NCBI GenBank assembly: GCA_964647025.1
Contig: CAZYFU010000010.1
Coordinates: forward strand, 21,913 to 85,912
DNA: 64,000 nt
From: Fen-1118 sp964647025
GTDB lineage: Bacteria; Myxococcota_A; Polyangia; Fen-1088
Direction of reading: 5' to 3'
The position numbers were made by a program, and so were the translations under genes. Under the pieces are notes generated by a model that saw nothing but the letters and a program-made list of their open reading frames with translations, had not been told where the DNA came from and ran no database searches. Positions 52,866 through 61,769 of this stretch are shown here, one piece after another; positions within the stretch are counted from its first letter, which is position 1, and every line of letters starts with the position of its first letter.

Positions 52866-53706
52866 TGTAGAACGACAGCCGCGAAAGGTCGGCCGACAGC
52901 TTGATAGCCTCCATGCTGCTCAGGTTGTTGCAGCCACTCACATCGAAGCACACGTCGATGGTCCCCTTGGCGTCGCCGTTGGCCTGGATGTCCGTGATGT
53001 CGTAGCGCCTGTCCGGCGAATCTCCATCGTCTCCGTAATACAGGGCAGAGACGCCGTTCCCATCGGGCGCAGCCTTCGCCGCGTAGTGGCTGTAGCTGTC
53101 GAAGGTTATGGTGGCGTGATAGGTCGGCCAGAACGGCGTGGTCACGGTGCCCGTCCATGTGCCGATGATCCCGGTCTTGACCCGCATGAGCGCCTCGGTG
53201 CCGCAGCCGCACTCGCTGTAGCTGAGGTTGGCCAGGCAGATCCTCGTACCAAGCAGCCCGTTATCGCAGGTGCACGACTGTGTGCTGCCCGGTGGGCACA
53301 GGGCGTCGCCTTGCGAAGGGACCTCCGGCGGGAGATCGCGAAACCGCTCGCGAGGAAGGTCCGGGAGGCGGTCTGGCGGCAGGTCGCGCCGGAGATCGGA
53401 CACCAGATCCGGCGGCAGATCGCGAGGGCGGTCGGGCAACGAGTACGGCGGGAGATCCGGCGGCAGGTCGCGCCGAAGATCGCGTGGCAGATCCGGCAGG
53501 ATGTCGGGCAATCGATCGGGGCCGAGATCCCGCGCCACGTCGGGCCCTGGCGGCAGGTCCGTGGGGCGTTCCCTCAGCAAGTCGACTGGCCTGTCGAGCG
53601 GAAGGTCCGGCGACGGGACCTGGGCATCGGTCGATGAGATCATTTCGGTTCGCATACCGCAGCCGAGACCAGCGCAAGCACAGGCGAGGAGAACGACGAG
53701 CTTCAT
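52807..53706 (-). CDS. Lipoprotein with DLPPD-type Pro/Asp/Arg repeats
   Basis: A 299-residue protein. The signal has a lipobox (LLACACAGLGC). Residues 31-130 are degenerate repeats of D-L-P-P-D / R-D-L / D-R-L-P-D, a highly charged and probably extended stalk. A small Cys-rich segment follows (CPPGSTQSCTCDNGLLGTRI; CGC), then a beta-rich C-terminal domain of about 130 residues (IIGTWTGTVTTPFWPTYHAT, lipocalin-like 'GxWxG' feel). The final 59 bases overlap uvrC on the other strand, so the last 19 residues share DNA with the UvrC tail. Function unknown. Confidence 0.75.
   Translation of the reverse strand: MKLVVLLACACAGLGCGMRTEMISSTDAQVPSPDLPLDRPVDLLRERPTDLPPGPDVARDLGPDRLPDILPDLPRDLRRDLPPDLPPYSLPDRPRDLPPDLVSDLRRDLPPDRLPDLPRERFRDLPPEVPSQGDALCPPGSTQSCTCDNGLLGTRICLANLSYSECGCGTEALMRVKTGIIGTWTGTVTTPFWPTYHATITFDSYSHYAAKAAPDGNGVSALYYGDDGDSPDRRYDITDIQANGDAKGTIDVCFDVSGCNNLSSMEAIKLSADLSRLSFYIMYRYESGPLQYDLTRVNP
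53317..53616 (-). repeat. DNA encoding the DLPPD repeat stalk
   Basis: About 300 bases of imperfect repeats built from GGCAGATC/GGCGGCAGGTCGCG-like units (plus strand). They encode the charged stalk of the lipoprotein. Confidence 0.7.
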
Positions 53707-53898
53707 CGCGCCCTAGCGTCCGACGACAGTAGCGCGATTGCAAGCGATACGGATCACCTGGGAAGGGTGGCTCTTCCCGGCGCGGCAAGCCAGCGTGACG
53801 ATGACCTGGTCCTGGCACCCGGTCGCTATGTCGCAGCCGTGCGAGGACGTCTTCGACACGACCGCCCATTGCCAGCGCGGCGGTGGCATACTGCGACC

Positions 53899-54978
53899 GT
53901 GGAAGTGGCCGCTGCACCCGCACTGACCGACGAGGAGAAGCGACTCCTCGTGCGAATGTTCCACGTGCAGAAGCTCACCGACGACGAGATAGTGTTCAAG
54001 AACAAGGCGACAGGGTGGCAGACCGCGATTTGGATAGGTGCCCTGTGGTTGCTTGGCCAAGGACTGATGTTCGGATGCTGGCTGGGACGCTGGATTCTGA
54101 ACCCGCCGCCGACCGAGCCTTGGTACCTGTACATGATCCTCATTCTTGTGGGGCTTCCTATCGTCGCCATTACAGTGCGTCGCGCGGACTGCGCGCAGCG
54201 ATGGGTGGTGTTGCGACGGGGAGAGACCGGTGTGACCGTGCGACTGGGCGATCGTGAGTGGAAGGTTCTTCTGCCTGCGGGAGTCGCGCCCACGGAGGCC
54301 GGTTTTGCCTCAACCACAATACCCTGGCGGAAGATGGGGCTGCATGACTCGGCAGATCAGCAGGCGGCCTCCGAGATCCTGGCTCGCTTCACCAACGCCT
54401 CCGAGAACCGACGGCCGAGCGAGGAGTGTCTGTGGAGGCTACAAGCCGCCGGCGTGGAGGTCGTCGGCTACGACGATGAGGGTGTGTCCATTGCAGGTGC
54501 CGGGAACGTGCGAGTCAAGAGGGTCGCGTTCGCGGTCTTGGCTACCATGGGGACGGTTCTGGTGCCGATGACGGCAATGATGCTGGGACTCGTAGGGGCT
54601 CTGGTTTTCCCCCGGGGATTCATCCTGTTCGAGATTGTGCCATCATCATTCATCAGTTGGACGTGCTTCTGGTCTTTGAGTCTGCCTGGACCGTTCATTC
54701 TCGTCCGGGAGATGTCGCCCTACAACGTGATGACCTTCTGGCGTGGCAAGGGGTGGATCACGCTCTACTCAGAGGGACGCGGTGCCCCGCGCAACTGCCG
54801 GGTGAGTCCGGAAATGATTCATCAGGAGTCGATTGGTGGAGACCCCGGCGGCAATGTCAAGGTAGGGGGGCTCGCGTGGGGTTGCATGCCTCAATACGGT
54901 CACGGCGAGAGCCTCGTGGAGTGTCTTCGTGAGCTCGTCGCGCCGAAACCGCAGCAAAGATCAGACCTCAGCCTCTGA
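53899..54978 (+). CDS. Four-helix membrane protein, candidate immunity protein A
   Basis: About 359 residues from GTG 53899 (an ATG at 53767 in frame would add an Arg-rich stretch that looks non-coding). Layout: a charged N terminus (LTDEEKRLLVRMFHVQKLTD), two membrane helices (AIWIGALWLLGQGLMFGCWL; YLYMILILVGLPIVAITV), a soluble region of about 120 residues, two more helices (MGTVLVPMTAMMLGLVGALV; FISWTCFWSLSLPGPFIL), then a soluble tail. The same order occurs in the convergent gene whose stop codon lies 15 bases away, including a similar N-terminal RRLL/KRLL segment. Position at the end of an effector cassette suggests a toxin-resistance role. No family recognised, so this is inference. Confidence 0.6.
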   Translation: MEVAAAPALTDEEKRLLVRMFHVQKLTDDEIVFKNKATGWQTAIWIGALWLLGQGLMFGCWLGRWILNPPPTEPWYLYMILILVGLPIVAITVRRADCAQRWVVLRRGETGVTVRLGDREWKVLLPAGVAPTEAGFASTTIPWRKMGLHDSADQQAASEILARFTNASENRRPSEECLWRLQAAGVEVVGYDDEGVSIAGAGNVRVKRVAFAVLATMGTVLVPMTAMMLGLVGALVFPRGFILFEIVPSSFISWTCFWSLSLPGPFILVREMSPYNVMTFWRGKGWITLYSEGRGAPRNCRVSPEMIHQESIGGDPGGNVKVGGLAWGCMPQYGHGESLVECLRELVAPKPQQRSDLSL

Positions 54979-54993
54979 AAGACCGAGGCGAGA

Positions 54994-56121
54994 TCAGTCA
55001 TCGACCAGGATCTTTCGTCCCACGAACATCGGGTCCGGCGGAGGCGGAGGATGGTCTGGGTCGTGGGGCTGGGTTGGACCTCCCCAGATGAAGGCATTCA
55101 TTCGGTTTGCGAACTCGGAGAGCTGCTCTACGCTATAGCGCCTGGAGTCGAGAAGCGTGTATCGGCCAGAGCAATGTTCGAGCAGGATGTTGCGTTCGTC
55201 AGGGCAGAGCTCGGAAGCGTAGGGCAGCTCACGGGCCTTGAATCGACAGCTCCAGGGAGGGCAGGTCATTTCGCCGCGAAGGGTTCGACGGCGGATGCCC
55301 TTGCTAGCCACAGCCGTCAGACGCGGTCGCGCCACCCGGAAGAGAACCGCGAATAGTATGGAGAGCGACCAGACCCCAATAGCCACGACATCGCCGGCTT
55401 CAAGGGGAAGCTTCACGCTGGGCGCGGCGATCATGGATAGAACCATGATGGTCATCGCGCAGATGACATATGCAAGAACCACGAATTCGCCGTTGTTGTC
55501 GGAACTGATCGGTGCGCGAAATTGAATCGTGTCTGACCGGACATTCGTGACGTCGAAGAGGGTCAAGAACGGACCAGCACCCTCCAGCACCTCTTCCTCA
55601 TCACCTTCAGAGGCCGTCGCCGTCTGCTTGGGTCCAAGCCAGGCGTTCAACGCAGAGACGGCCGCCTCGACCTTCGGGCGTCGGGAGAAGATCCTTGGCC
55701 TGAGCCGGAAGTGGCCACCGTCCAGCTCCAAGAGAGTTCCCTGTGCAGGAAGTCGTTCGTTGGTCTTGGAGATGAGAATTGGGAATGCCCGTCCTCTCTG
55801 GTGGAGCGTGGCGATGGTGGAGCCGGGCAAGAATTCGAGCCGCCGCGGGACAACCAGGTTGAGCAAGACACACGCTTGAATGACGAGGACGCCCCAGACG
55901 AACTCCTGGAACGTGATGAAGCCGGTCATGTCTCCACGATACGGTTCCGCAAATAGCCAGAAGACTAGGCTCATCGCAGCCAGCAAGTTGAAGACCTCGT
56001 ATCCTCCGTGCGCCCTCATGCCCGTCCGCAGCGGAAGAACGAGTCTTCCATCGTCCAAGAATCGGGCACCAAGCACACGCCTGAGCAGCCTGCGCTGGTC
56101 AGGTGAGAGTTGCGCGGCCAT
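54994..56121 (-). CDS. Four-helix membrane protein, candidate immunity protein B
   Basis: A 375-residue protein. N terminus LSPDQRRLLRRVLGARFLDD, two helices (FNLLAAMSLVFWLFAEPY; FVWGVLVIQACVLLNLVV), a soluble region with an acidic insert (EGDEEEVLEGAG), two helices (VVLAYVICAMTIMVLSMIAA; DVVAIGVWSLSILFAVLFRV), and a C-terminal domain ending in a Pro-rich tail. Its ATG shares one base with the stop codon of the large putative toxin gene (TGATG), so it is translationally coupled to it, as expected for an effector/immunity pair. Local GC is lower than in the adaptor genes: 33 of 60 bases at 55861-55920. Confidence 0.68.
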   Translation of the reverse strand: MAAQLSPDQRRLLRRVLGARFLDDGRLVLPLRTGMRAHGGYEVFNLLAAMSLVFWLFAEPYRGDMTGFITFQEFVWGVLVIQACVLLNLVVPRRLEFLPGSTIATLHQRGRAFPILISKTNERLPAQGTLLELDGGHFRLRPRIFSRRPKVEAAVSALNAWLGPKQTATASEGDEEEVLEGAGPFLTLFDVTNVRSDTIQFRAPISSDNNGEFVVLAYVICAMTIMVLSMIAAPSVKLPLEAGDVVAIGVWSLSILFAVLFRVARPRLTAVASKGIRRRTLRGEMTCPPWSCRFKARELPYASELCPDERNILLEHCSGRYTLLDSRRYSVEQLSEFANRMNAFIWGGPTQPHDPDHPPPPPDPMFVGRKILVDD

Positions 56122-58496
56122 CAAGCCTTGTGGTGGGGGAGGTCATCGACCAGGAACGTCTTGGTGATCAATTGGTCCGGATACATCTCGAACTGCCCGT
56201 TGGTGTCGAGGCAGATCGAGATGGTGATGGACTTGGCACCAATCAATACGCTGCCGGCATCGTACATGTGCCCCTCTTGGGTTTGGGTGCCACGATAGCG
56301 CAGTGGCGGGCGAGCTTTGGGCCAGGGAGCGAACGGCCTGAACACGCCGCTGCTGCCATCGACGCGCGCTACTTCAATTCGCATGTACAGTTGGCTCTCT
56401 TTGGGATACCCATAGGGGAATTTTGCGACGACGGAGAGCTGTGCTTCAATGCGATCAAATTCAATTACCTCGGCTTCGATCTCCATCTGATAGACGATCC
56501 TGTAGAAGGCGCGGAGCTGACGGCTCGGCGATTGGGCGATTTCGCCGAGACTGTAGCCTCCCGTCCAATCCGGCCTGCTCGAAGCGTCTTTCAAGGCGTT
56601 GCGTTTGCCGAATTTGCAGAAGCGAAGCCATATCTCCAAGTCACTGCCCTGCGCAAGCGCTCCACCGATGGAACCGAACAACTCCAGAACCTGCCCGAGG
56701 GCCCCGGCCCAGAGCAGAACCGCCGGAAACGCTGGTCCCGCAAAAATGCCGAGCAACAACAGTGCTCCCCCAACCGCAGTCATCAAATGAAACTGCGCGG
56801 CTGTCTCGTCTCCTTGGTCGAGAGCCTTGGAGAAATCCATGTAGGCACCGATGGCATCCATCGCACCGCTGACAAAACCAAAACCTCGGCTGGCTGTCAC
56901 AATTGCCTTGGAACGAACCGCAGCGGCGATCTTCAGTGCCTGCTTGCGACCTGCCCACTGTTGGAGCATTCGCCGCTCACTCTCCAGTGGAAGCGTAGGG
57001 CTTCCGGCAAACGCCTCCGCAATCTGCTTGTCAATTCGTCGGACATAGGCAGGGTCGGCTGTATATCTCTCCATCACTCTGATACTCGAAGAGAGGAACG
57101 AGGAGCACGCCCCGACCAAGCCCACCCATGCGCGAGCGGATTTGCGGTCGCGATGTAGAGCCCAAAGTGCCAATCCGGCGTTGAGCCCCTCGAAGGTATG
57201 GCCTATCCAAGTCAAGAAGGGGGCCTTGCCCGCTGCCTTCTTGATCGTCTCGATGCTTAGATCGTCCCATCGATCGAGCTCACTATTCCACAGTATCTCG
57301 ACGCCCAGTAGCTTCTTGACCCACCAGCGTGCACCATCGACGTAGAGGTGCAGGGTGGCTTTGGCCGCTGACGAAGCCTTTGCGCCGTGCTTTCGGGCCA
57401 TCTTGAGGGCGTTGGCAAAGGTTGCATTCACTTCGATCAGGGCCTTGATGGCTCGACGCACATGCTTGGTGCCAGCTTTCCAGTCATACTGGTTGAACGT
57501 GTAGTTCAACAGTCGCCGATCGAGCTTCTCGCCGAACTTGTCTGCCGGTACGGCACGGTAGCAATAGGCGAGGCAGGGAAGAAGTGCAACGTGGGCGTCA
57601 CCCGACTTGTCCGTCCACATGTCGAACAACATCTCTTGAAAGGGAGGCGCATCCAGATACTCGACGAGGCGGTCTGACGCCTTCACGCAGGCCTCAGTCA
57701 TCCCCGCCTCGGTCATCTTGGGTAGGCTCTTGATGAAGTCATCCAGGTTGGTGGTGGAGACGTAGTCATCCAACTTTATGGCGTGCTCGAGACTCTTGAC
57801 CAGGGTCGCCACCTGAACAACATCCCCGTTGTCTAGGAATGCCTTCCCATAGAGCGCCATGGCGGCGTTGTAGTCGTCCGTGAGGGCTTCGGCCATGAGC
57901 CAAGGGGCCCACAGCTCAACGAGCACAGACGACGTGGACTTCTCCTGATTGGCCTTGAACACGATCCTGGTGAGGGAGCGCTCTTTCGACCACTCGAGGA
58001 ACTTCTTCCGTTTGTCTGTCTGGCCTTTCTCTATCCGTCCGTTGGGAATGACTAGGTCGAGGCGGGGCTGAGGGATCGGAAATGGCGATAGCAGGACATG
58101 GTACTCGTAGGCACGTCGTTGGTTGTCGTAGGCATCGGAGGTGGTGAGTACGACGCTTCGGGTTGTGTCAGTTGACTTCCGCTCGGCAGGAAGGTCCTGC
58201 TGTTTTGCATAGCTGTATCGTCCCTGTTCGTCGACGTAGACCTGATGGGTCAGCTCGATGGGGCCCCAGCTGTCTTGAAACAGATAGATCCAGAAGGGTT
58301 GTTGTTCCTGTTTTGGCTGCGCCGCCCGGCCTCCTCTGGGATGGGGCCCGGCGATGTAGGAACCTTCTGTGCTGCCGTTGCCTAGCTTGTCATAGAGGCG
58401 GAATGTGACGATCGTACTATGGAAGTGTGTGGCGACGACCTTGTCTTCCCGGCGCCGGTAGTCGCCCTTGGTCGCAGCCTCTGAGCGAGCCCTCAC
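56121..58496 (-). CDS. Putative type VI secretion effector with hydrophobic (pore-like) region
   Basis: A 791-residue protein without signal peptide, starting at GTG 58496 overlapping the PAAR-like gene stop. Residues 1-190 are beta-rich (FHSTIVTFRLYDKLGNGSTE; FWIYLFQDSWGPIELTHQVY; TDTTRSVVLTTSDAYD), similar in style to effector N-terminal domains. The middle is helical. Near residues 560-660 there are hydrophobic hairpins (GFVSGAMDAIGAYMDFSKAL; LMTAVGGALLLLGIFAGPAF; AVLLWAGALGQVLELFGSIG), the arrangement seen in VasX/BTH_I2691-type colicin-like pore-forming effectors. A soluble beta-rich C terminus follows. The placement directly behind the PAAR-like DUF4150 gene and before a coupled membrane protein is the main support. 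The toxic activity itself is unproven. Confidence 0.65.
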   Translation of the reverse strand: MRARSEAATKGDYRRREDKVVATHFHSTIVTFRLYDKLGNGSTEGSYIAGPHPRGGRAAQPKQEQQPFWIYLFQDSWGPIELTHQVYVDEQGRYSYAKQQDLPAERKSTDTTRSVVLTTSDAYDNQRRAYEYHVLLSPFPIPQPRLDLVIPNGRIEKGQTDKRKKFLEWSKERSLTRIVFKANQEKSTSSVLVELWAPWLMAEALTDDYNAAMALYGKAFLDNGDVVQVATLVKSLEHAIKLDDYVSTTNLDDFIKSLPKMTEAGMTEACVKASDRLVEYLDAPPFQEMLFDMWTDKSGDAHVALLPCLAYCYRAVPADKFGEKLDRRLLNYTFNQYDWKAGTKHVRRAIKALIEVNATFANALKMARKHGAKASSAAKATLHLYVDGARWWVKKLLGVEILWNSELDRWDDLSIETIKKAAGKAPFLTWIGHTFEGLNAGLALWALHRDRKSARAWVGLVGACSSFLSSSIRVMERYTADPAYVRRIDKQIAEAFAGSPTLPLESERRMLQQWAGRKQALKIAAAVRSKAIVTASRGFGFVSGAMDAIGAYMDFSKALDQGDETAAQFHLMTAVGGALLLLGIFAGPAFPAVLLWAGALGQVLELFGSIGGALAQGSDLEIWLRFCKFGKRNALKDASSRPDWTGGYSLGEIAQSPSRQLRAFYRIVYQMEIEAEVIEFDRIEAQLSVVAKFPYGYPKESQLYMRIEVARVDGSSGVFRPFAPWPKARPPLRYRGTQTQEGHMYDAGSVLIGAKSITISICLDTNGQFEMYPDQLITKTFLVDDLPHHKA

Positions 58497-59677
58497 GGCT
58501 GATCCCCCTCGTCCGGGCTGCTGTCTTTCTCGTCAGTTCCAAGCTCTAGCAGTGGGGCGTCATCCCAGCGTCCCGCCCGGTGCTGGGAGCTAGCCAGCGC
58601 TGCTGGTGCCTCGGCTCTGGGCGCCGTTCGGCGTGGAAGCACCTTGCGGGAGGGCGGAGGAAAGATGTCATCGTAGCTACGGTCGGTGAAGATGGTCCCG
58701 ATGATGCCTGCTTCGTTGTGGTGGACAAGCGTGTACTGCTTGTCGGGCAGGAGGTTGGCGAACTCGAGGGTCAGTTTTCGATCGTCGGCGAAGCCATCGT
58801 CGTCCACAGCTTGACGCTCCTCATAGCTCCCGTCTTCACTGCGTAGCACGAAGGTGTGGCCAGCGTACTGCGGATCGCGTGGATCAAAGGGTAGGGTCAT
58901 GCAGAGTACCCGTGGAACGGTGACTTGAACGAGATGCTCCTTTCCCGCGGCCAGGCGGAGCGGCTCACCTTTGTACAGTTGGGCAGCCCTGTTGCTCCCT
59001 GGTATCGGCTTCGACATAACTGGAAGGCTTTGGAATTCAATCGAGCACGAGCCTTTCTCGATACCGCGGATGGTGACGCGGCCTCCGTGTGGCACCCTCG
59101 CCGCTTCCTGCTTGCCATCGGGTAAGGTCAGTTTGTACGAGATGGTGTGTGCTGGCTGACCGTCCTGATCGATCACCTCGACCGTGATCCAATCCTTCTT
59201 CTTCCCAACCACCTTCTCCATCTCCCCGGGCGCCGCCCCCGGTCCCGCCAGCATCTTCGACATCCACGGTACGGGTGGGGTGTTGCCGGCCATCTTCGCG
59301 GCGTGGTTGTTCGTCACCAGGTCCAGGTGGCGGACGGCGGGTTGGTTCTCGATCATCACGTTCATCGAGAAGGTCTGGAAGTAGGCTTTGCCCTGCGTGA
59401 CTTGAGTCATGATGCCGCCGCCGGTGCTTCGGGCGACTTCGTCCCCGGTGGACTTGGCGACGAAGGATTGGGCGTTGGCGATGCGGTTGCCCTCGACGGT
59501 GACGGTGGCGGCACAGCCGTCCAGGTCGGCGGCTTGGGCGGTGTTGACCAGGGGCGTGGGGATGGGGCCAGAGGGCGGCGCTGGCGGGCATAGGCACACG
59601 TCGGGAAAGGCGACGGATTTGCCCATCGACCCTTTGTGGGCGGCGGCGCGACCGTTGATGAAGACGTTGTCTGCCAT
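58493..59677 (-). CDS. PAAR-like DUF4150 protein with C-terminal beta domain
   Basis: A 394-residue protein. The first 130 residues match DUF4150, the PAAR-like spike tip of type VI systems: NVFINGRAAAHKGSMGKSVA, FPDVCLCPPAPPSGPIPTPL, and ARSTGGGIMTQVTQGKAYFQ with NVMIENQPAVRHLDLVTNNH. Residues about 160-225 form a small transthyretin-like unit (ITVEVIDQDGQPAHTISYKL, TLPDGKQEAARVPHGGRVTI) often seen in T6SS cargo proteins. A Pro/Ala-rich tail closes it. It likely caps a VgrG spike and carries or recruits the next gene's product. Cotranscribed: 10 bases after the ketosynthase-like gene, overlapping the effector start by 4 bases (GTGA). Confidence 0.83.
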   Translation of the reverse strand: MADNVFINGRAAAHKGSMGKSVAFPDVCLCPPAPPSGPIPTPLVNTAQAADLDGCAATVTVEGNRIANAQSFVAKSTGDEVARSTGGGIMTQVTQGKAYFQTFSMNVMIENQPAVRHLDLVTNNHAAKMAGNTPPVPWMSKMLAGPGAAPGEMEKVVGKKKDWITVEVIDQDGQPAHTISYKLTLPDGKQEAARVPHGGRVTIRGIEKGSCSIEFQSLPVMSKPIPGSNRAAQLYKGEPLRLAAGKEHLVQVTVPRVLCMTLPFDPRDPQYAGHTFVLRSEDGSYEERQAVDDDGFADDRKLTLEFANLLPDKQYTLVHHNEAGIIGTIFTDRSYDDIFPPPSRKVLPRRTAPRAEAPAALASSQHRAGRWDDAPLLELGTDEKDSSPDEGDQP

Positions 59678-59687
59678 GAAGGTCCCC

Positions 59688-60701
59688 TTATCTTCGTTCG
59701 ATCGCCCCGAGGACGACGGCGCCGCGCTCGGGGCCGTCGCTGGAAAGCACGGCCATGCTGGCCCGCTCGTGCACGGCCTTGGCGTGCAGGAAGGCCAGCA
59801 TGGCGATGGGCAGAAAGCCTGCGGCGGCGCCAGTCTCGCCGGTGGAGAACGCGGGAACCTCGACGGTGCTTTCACCGCGACCGCGGGACACACGAGCCTT
59901 TGCCAGCAGAAGCTCCTCGAAGTAGCGTTGCTCGCCGGAGAAGTCGTGGGCCACACAGTCGAGGCCTTCGAAGTCGAGCTTGGCCTGGGCCAGTGCCTTG
60001 GCCATCGCCTCCTGCAATCCTGCGCCGGTGATCGGGCGATTGCTGCCGCGACAAGCCTCTTCCTTGCCTTCGGCGGCGCCCAGCAGGCAGGCCATGGCGT
60101 TCGGGCCGGGGCGACTACCGAGAAGCAGCATCGCGCCGCCTTCGCCGGGGACGTAGCCATCTCGGTTGGTGACGGTGAGAAGACGGCTGTCGCCAACCAG
60201 CGCTTCGACCCGCCCATCGTCTACGGCGGAGTCCACTCCGCCCACCAGGCAATAGGGAACCGTCGGCTCCTTCAGCAACGCCAACGCCACGCCCAGCGCC
60301 TCGACCGCGCCAGCGCGCCCACGCGCGATCACGCGACTGCGAACCGTGTCGAGCGGAACGGTTGCTTTCGCGATCACATTCCGAAGCAGCTCCACCGGCC
60401 AGTCGGGTGGCGAGTCGGCGAACGCAGCAGCCTCGGGCAGGCACAGTATCAGCGGAATCCTCGTGGTGGCGTCGAGCGCCAGGGTCGCTTCGTCGACCAC
60501 GGCGTTGGCCATGGCGAGCAGCCGATCGGGTCCGTCGGGGGCGTCGGCAAGCGGGATCTTCATTCCACTCAGCGGTTCGCCCTCTTCGTCGAGGACGTTC
60601 AGGTCGTCGAAGAGCTGCACGCGCGTATAAAGCCCGATCATGCTGTCGGTCAGGTTGGCCCCGACTGGCGTGATCGCGCCGGCCGCTTCGACGGCGATCA
60701 T
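59688..60701 (-). CDS. Beta-ketoacyl synthase-like (thiolase fold) T6SS-associated protein, catalytically degenerate
   Basis: A 337-residue thiolase-fold protein. It starts IAVEAAGAITPVGANLTDSM and contains the region equivalent to the ketosynthase nucleophile (CLVGGVDSAVDDGRVEALVG), the glycine-rich PGEGGAMLLLG, and the C-terminal FSTGETGAAAGFLPIAMLAF. The active-site Cys of ketosynthases ('DTACSSS') is absent, and the catalytic His of 'GHTxGAAG' is Glu (GETGAAAG). Such proteins are regular neighbours of DUF2169/DUF4150 genes and probably act as structural adaptors. ATG 60701 has a GGAGGG Shine-Dalgarno and overlaps the DUF2169 stop (TGATG); a longer start at 60716 lacks this. Confidence 0.78.
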   Translation of the reverse strand: MIAVEAAGAITPVGANLTDSMIGLYTRVQLFDDLNVLDEEGEPLSGMKIPLADAPDGPDRLLAMANAVVDEATLALDATTRIPLILCLPEAAAFADSPPDWPVELLRNVIAKATVPLDTVRSRVIARGRAGAVEALGVALALLKEPTVPYCLVGGVDSAVDDGRVEALVGDSRLLTVTNRDGYVPGEGGAMLLLGSRPGPNAMACLLGAAEGKEEACRGSNRPITGAGLQEAMAKALAQAKLDFEGLDCVAHDFSGEQRYFEELLLAKARVSRGRGESTVEVPAFSTGETGAAAGFLPIAMLAFLHAKAVHERASMAVLSSDGPERGAVVLGAIERR

Positions 60702-61759
60702 CAGGCCGCCCTCCATCGGTACGGAACCCGGTAGACCTTGCCCGACTCGAGCGCGCGAACGCAGGCCGCGGTCGGCTGGCCAACCACCACCTGGCCCATG
60801 CCCAGCAGATTCGGCCTCGGCGAGAAGGCCGCACGAGCCACCAGCGAGAACCTCCTCTCGGCGGGCTCGATGACGATGGTGTCCACCTGGGCGTGGGTCT
60901 CGAGCGCGTTTTCGCGCGCACTGAACATCACGGGCACCTCCAGCTCGGGCAGCACGAAGACGTCGGTGCCCTTCTCGGTCATGTTGTAGAGCCGTACTTC
61001 CTCACCGGGCTGGTAGTCGGGAAGCTGCTGATCCTCCGGAGCCACGTTCCAGTACGCGGGATCGAAGTCCTTCGGCGCCAGCGGAGCGCGGGACGCCTGC
61101 CAGGCCTCGTCGTAGGTGCCGGCCAGTCCGATGCGCGGCTGCCAGTGACCTGCAATCGGGCCGAAGCCGCGTGGGGGAGGGCGATCGTTGCTCGACGTGA
61201 TGGGGGCTTGCGCGTCTTCGAAGCTCGGCGCGCGTTTGCCTTGCAGCTCGGCGGGGCGCTTGGTGATGCCGGTGCCCGCGGGGTTGCGCAGCTCGGTGGC
61301 GCGGGTGTCCTGGGGATCGGAGCCGCCGAAAGACAACTCCCAAGCGATGGGCAGGCCGTCCAGCGGCTGCGGCTTCGACGGCACCATGTCGTGCACGAGG
61401 CCAGGCAGCCAGAAGCGCGCGCCGAAGACGTGGACGGTCTTGCGCAGGCGCGCGCCAACGCGAATGGCGACATCCGCCTCGGTGACCGGCGCTGGGAACG
61501 CGAGCGATCCTTGCAGCAGGACGTCGACGCGCGGCTTGGGCGGGGAAACGTCGGATGCTGCGTGCAGCCCGGACGTGGCGGGGTCGCCGGCGAACAGGTC
61601 TTCCACCTGGATCGGCGCTGGGGCGACGGAAGTGGCCGCGCCATCGTCTTGCCACGTGAAGCTGGCCTTCACGATGGCCACGAACATGGGCATGCCTTCG
61701 GCGTCTTTCCCGGCATGCTCGCCCACGGCGTAGGACGTCAGGTTGATGATCGAACCCAT
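60701..61759 (-). CDS. DUF2169 domain protein (T6SS PAAR adaptor/chaperone)
   Basis: A 352-residue protein of the DUF2169 family. Features: VAIVKASFTWQDDG near the start, PPKPRVDVLLQGSLAFPAPV, AIRVGARLRKTVHVFGARFW, PLDGLPIAWELSFGGSDPQD, GFGPIAGHWQPRIGLAGTYD and FDPAYWNVAPEDQQLPDYQP. DUF2169 proteins act as adaptors that load PAAR-like (DUF4150) spike proteins, as known in Agrobacterium. The downstream ketosynthase-like gene is coupled by a one-base stop/start overlap. Upstream DUF3540 lies 10 bases away. Confidence 0.87.
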   Translation of the reverse strand: MGSIINLTSYAVGEHAGKDAEGMPMFVAIVKASFTWQDDGAATSVAPAPIQVEDLFAGDPATSGLHAASDVSPPKPRVDVLLQGSLAFPAPVTEADVAIRVGARLRKTVHVFGARFWLPGLVHDMVPSKPQPLDGLPIAWELSFGGSDPQDTRATELRNPAGTGITKRPAELQGKRAPSFEDAQAPITSSNDRPPPRGFGPIAGHWQPRIGLAGTYDEAWQASRAPLAPKDFDPAYWNVAPEDQQLPDYQPGEEVRLYNMTEKGTDVFVLPELEVPVMFSARENALETHAQVDTIVIEPAERRFSLVARAAFSPRPNLLGMGQVVVGQPTAACVRALESGKVYRVPYRWRAA

Positions 61760-61769
61760 GCTGCCGTCG

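Noticed and set aside
53767..53898. Longer N terminus (ATG 53767) for membrane protein A
   Set aside because: The added residues are Arg-rich and unlike the paralogous-looking protein B, which begins at the equivalent of the LTDEEKRLL segment.
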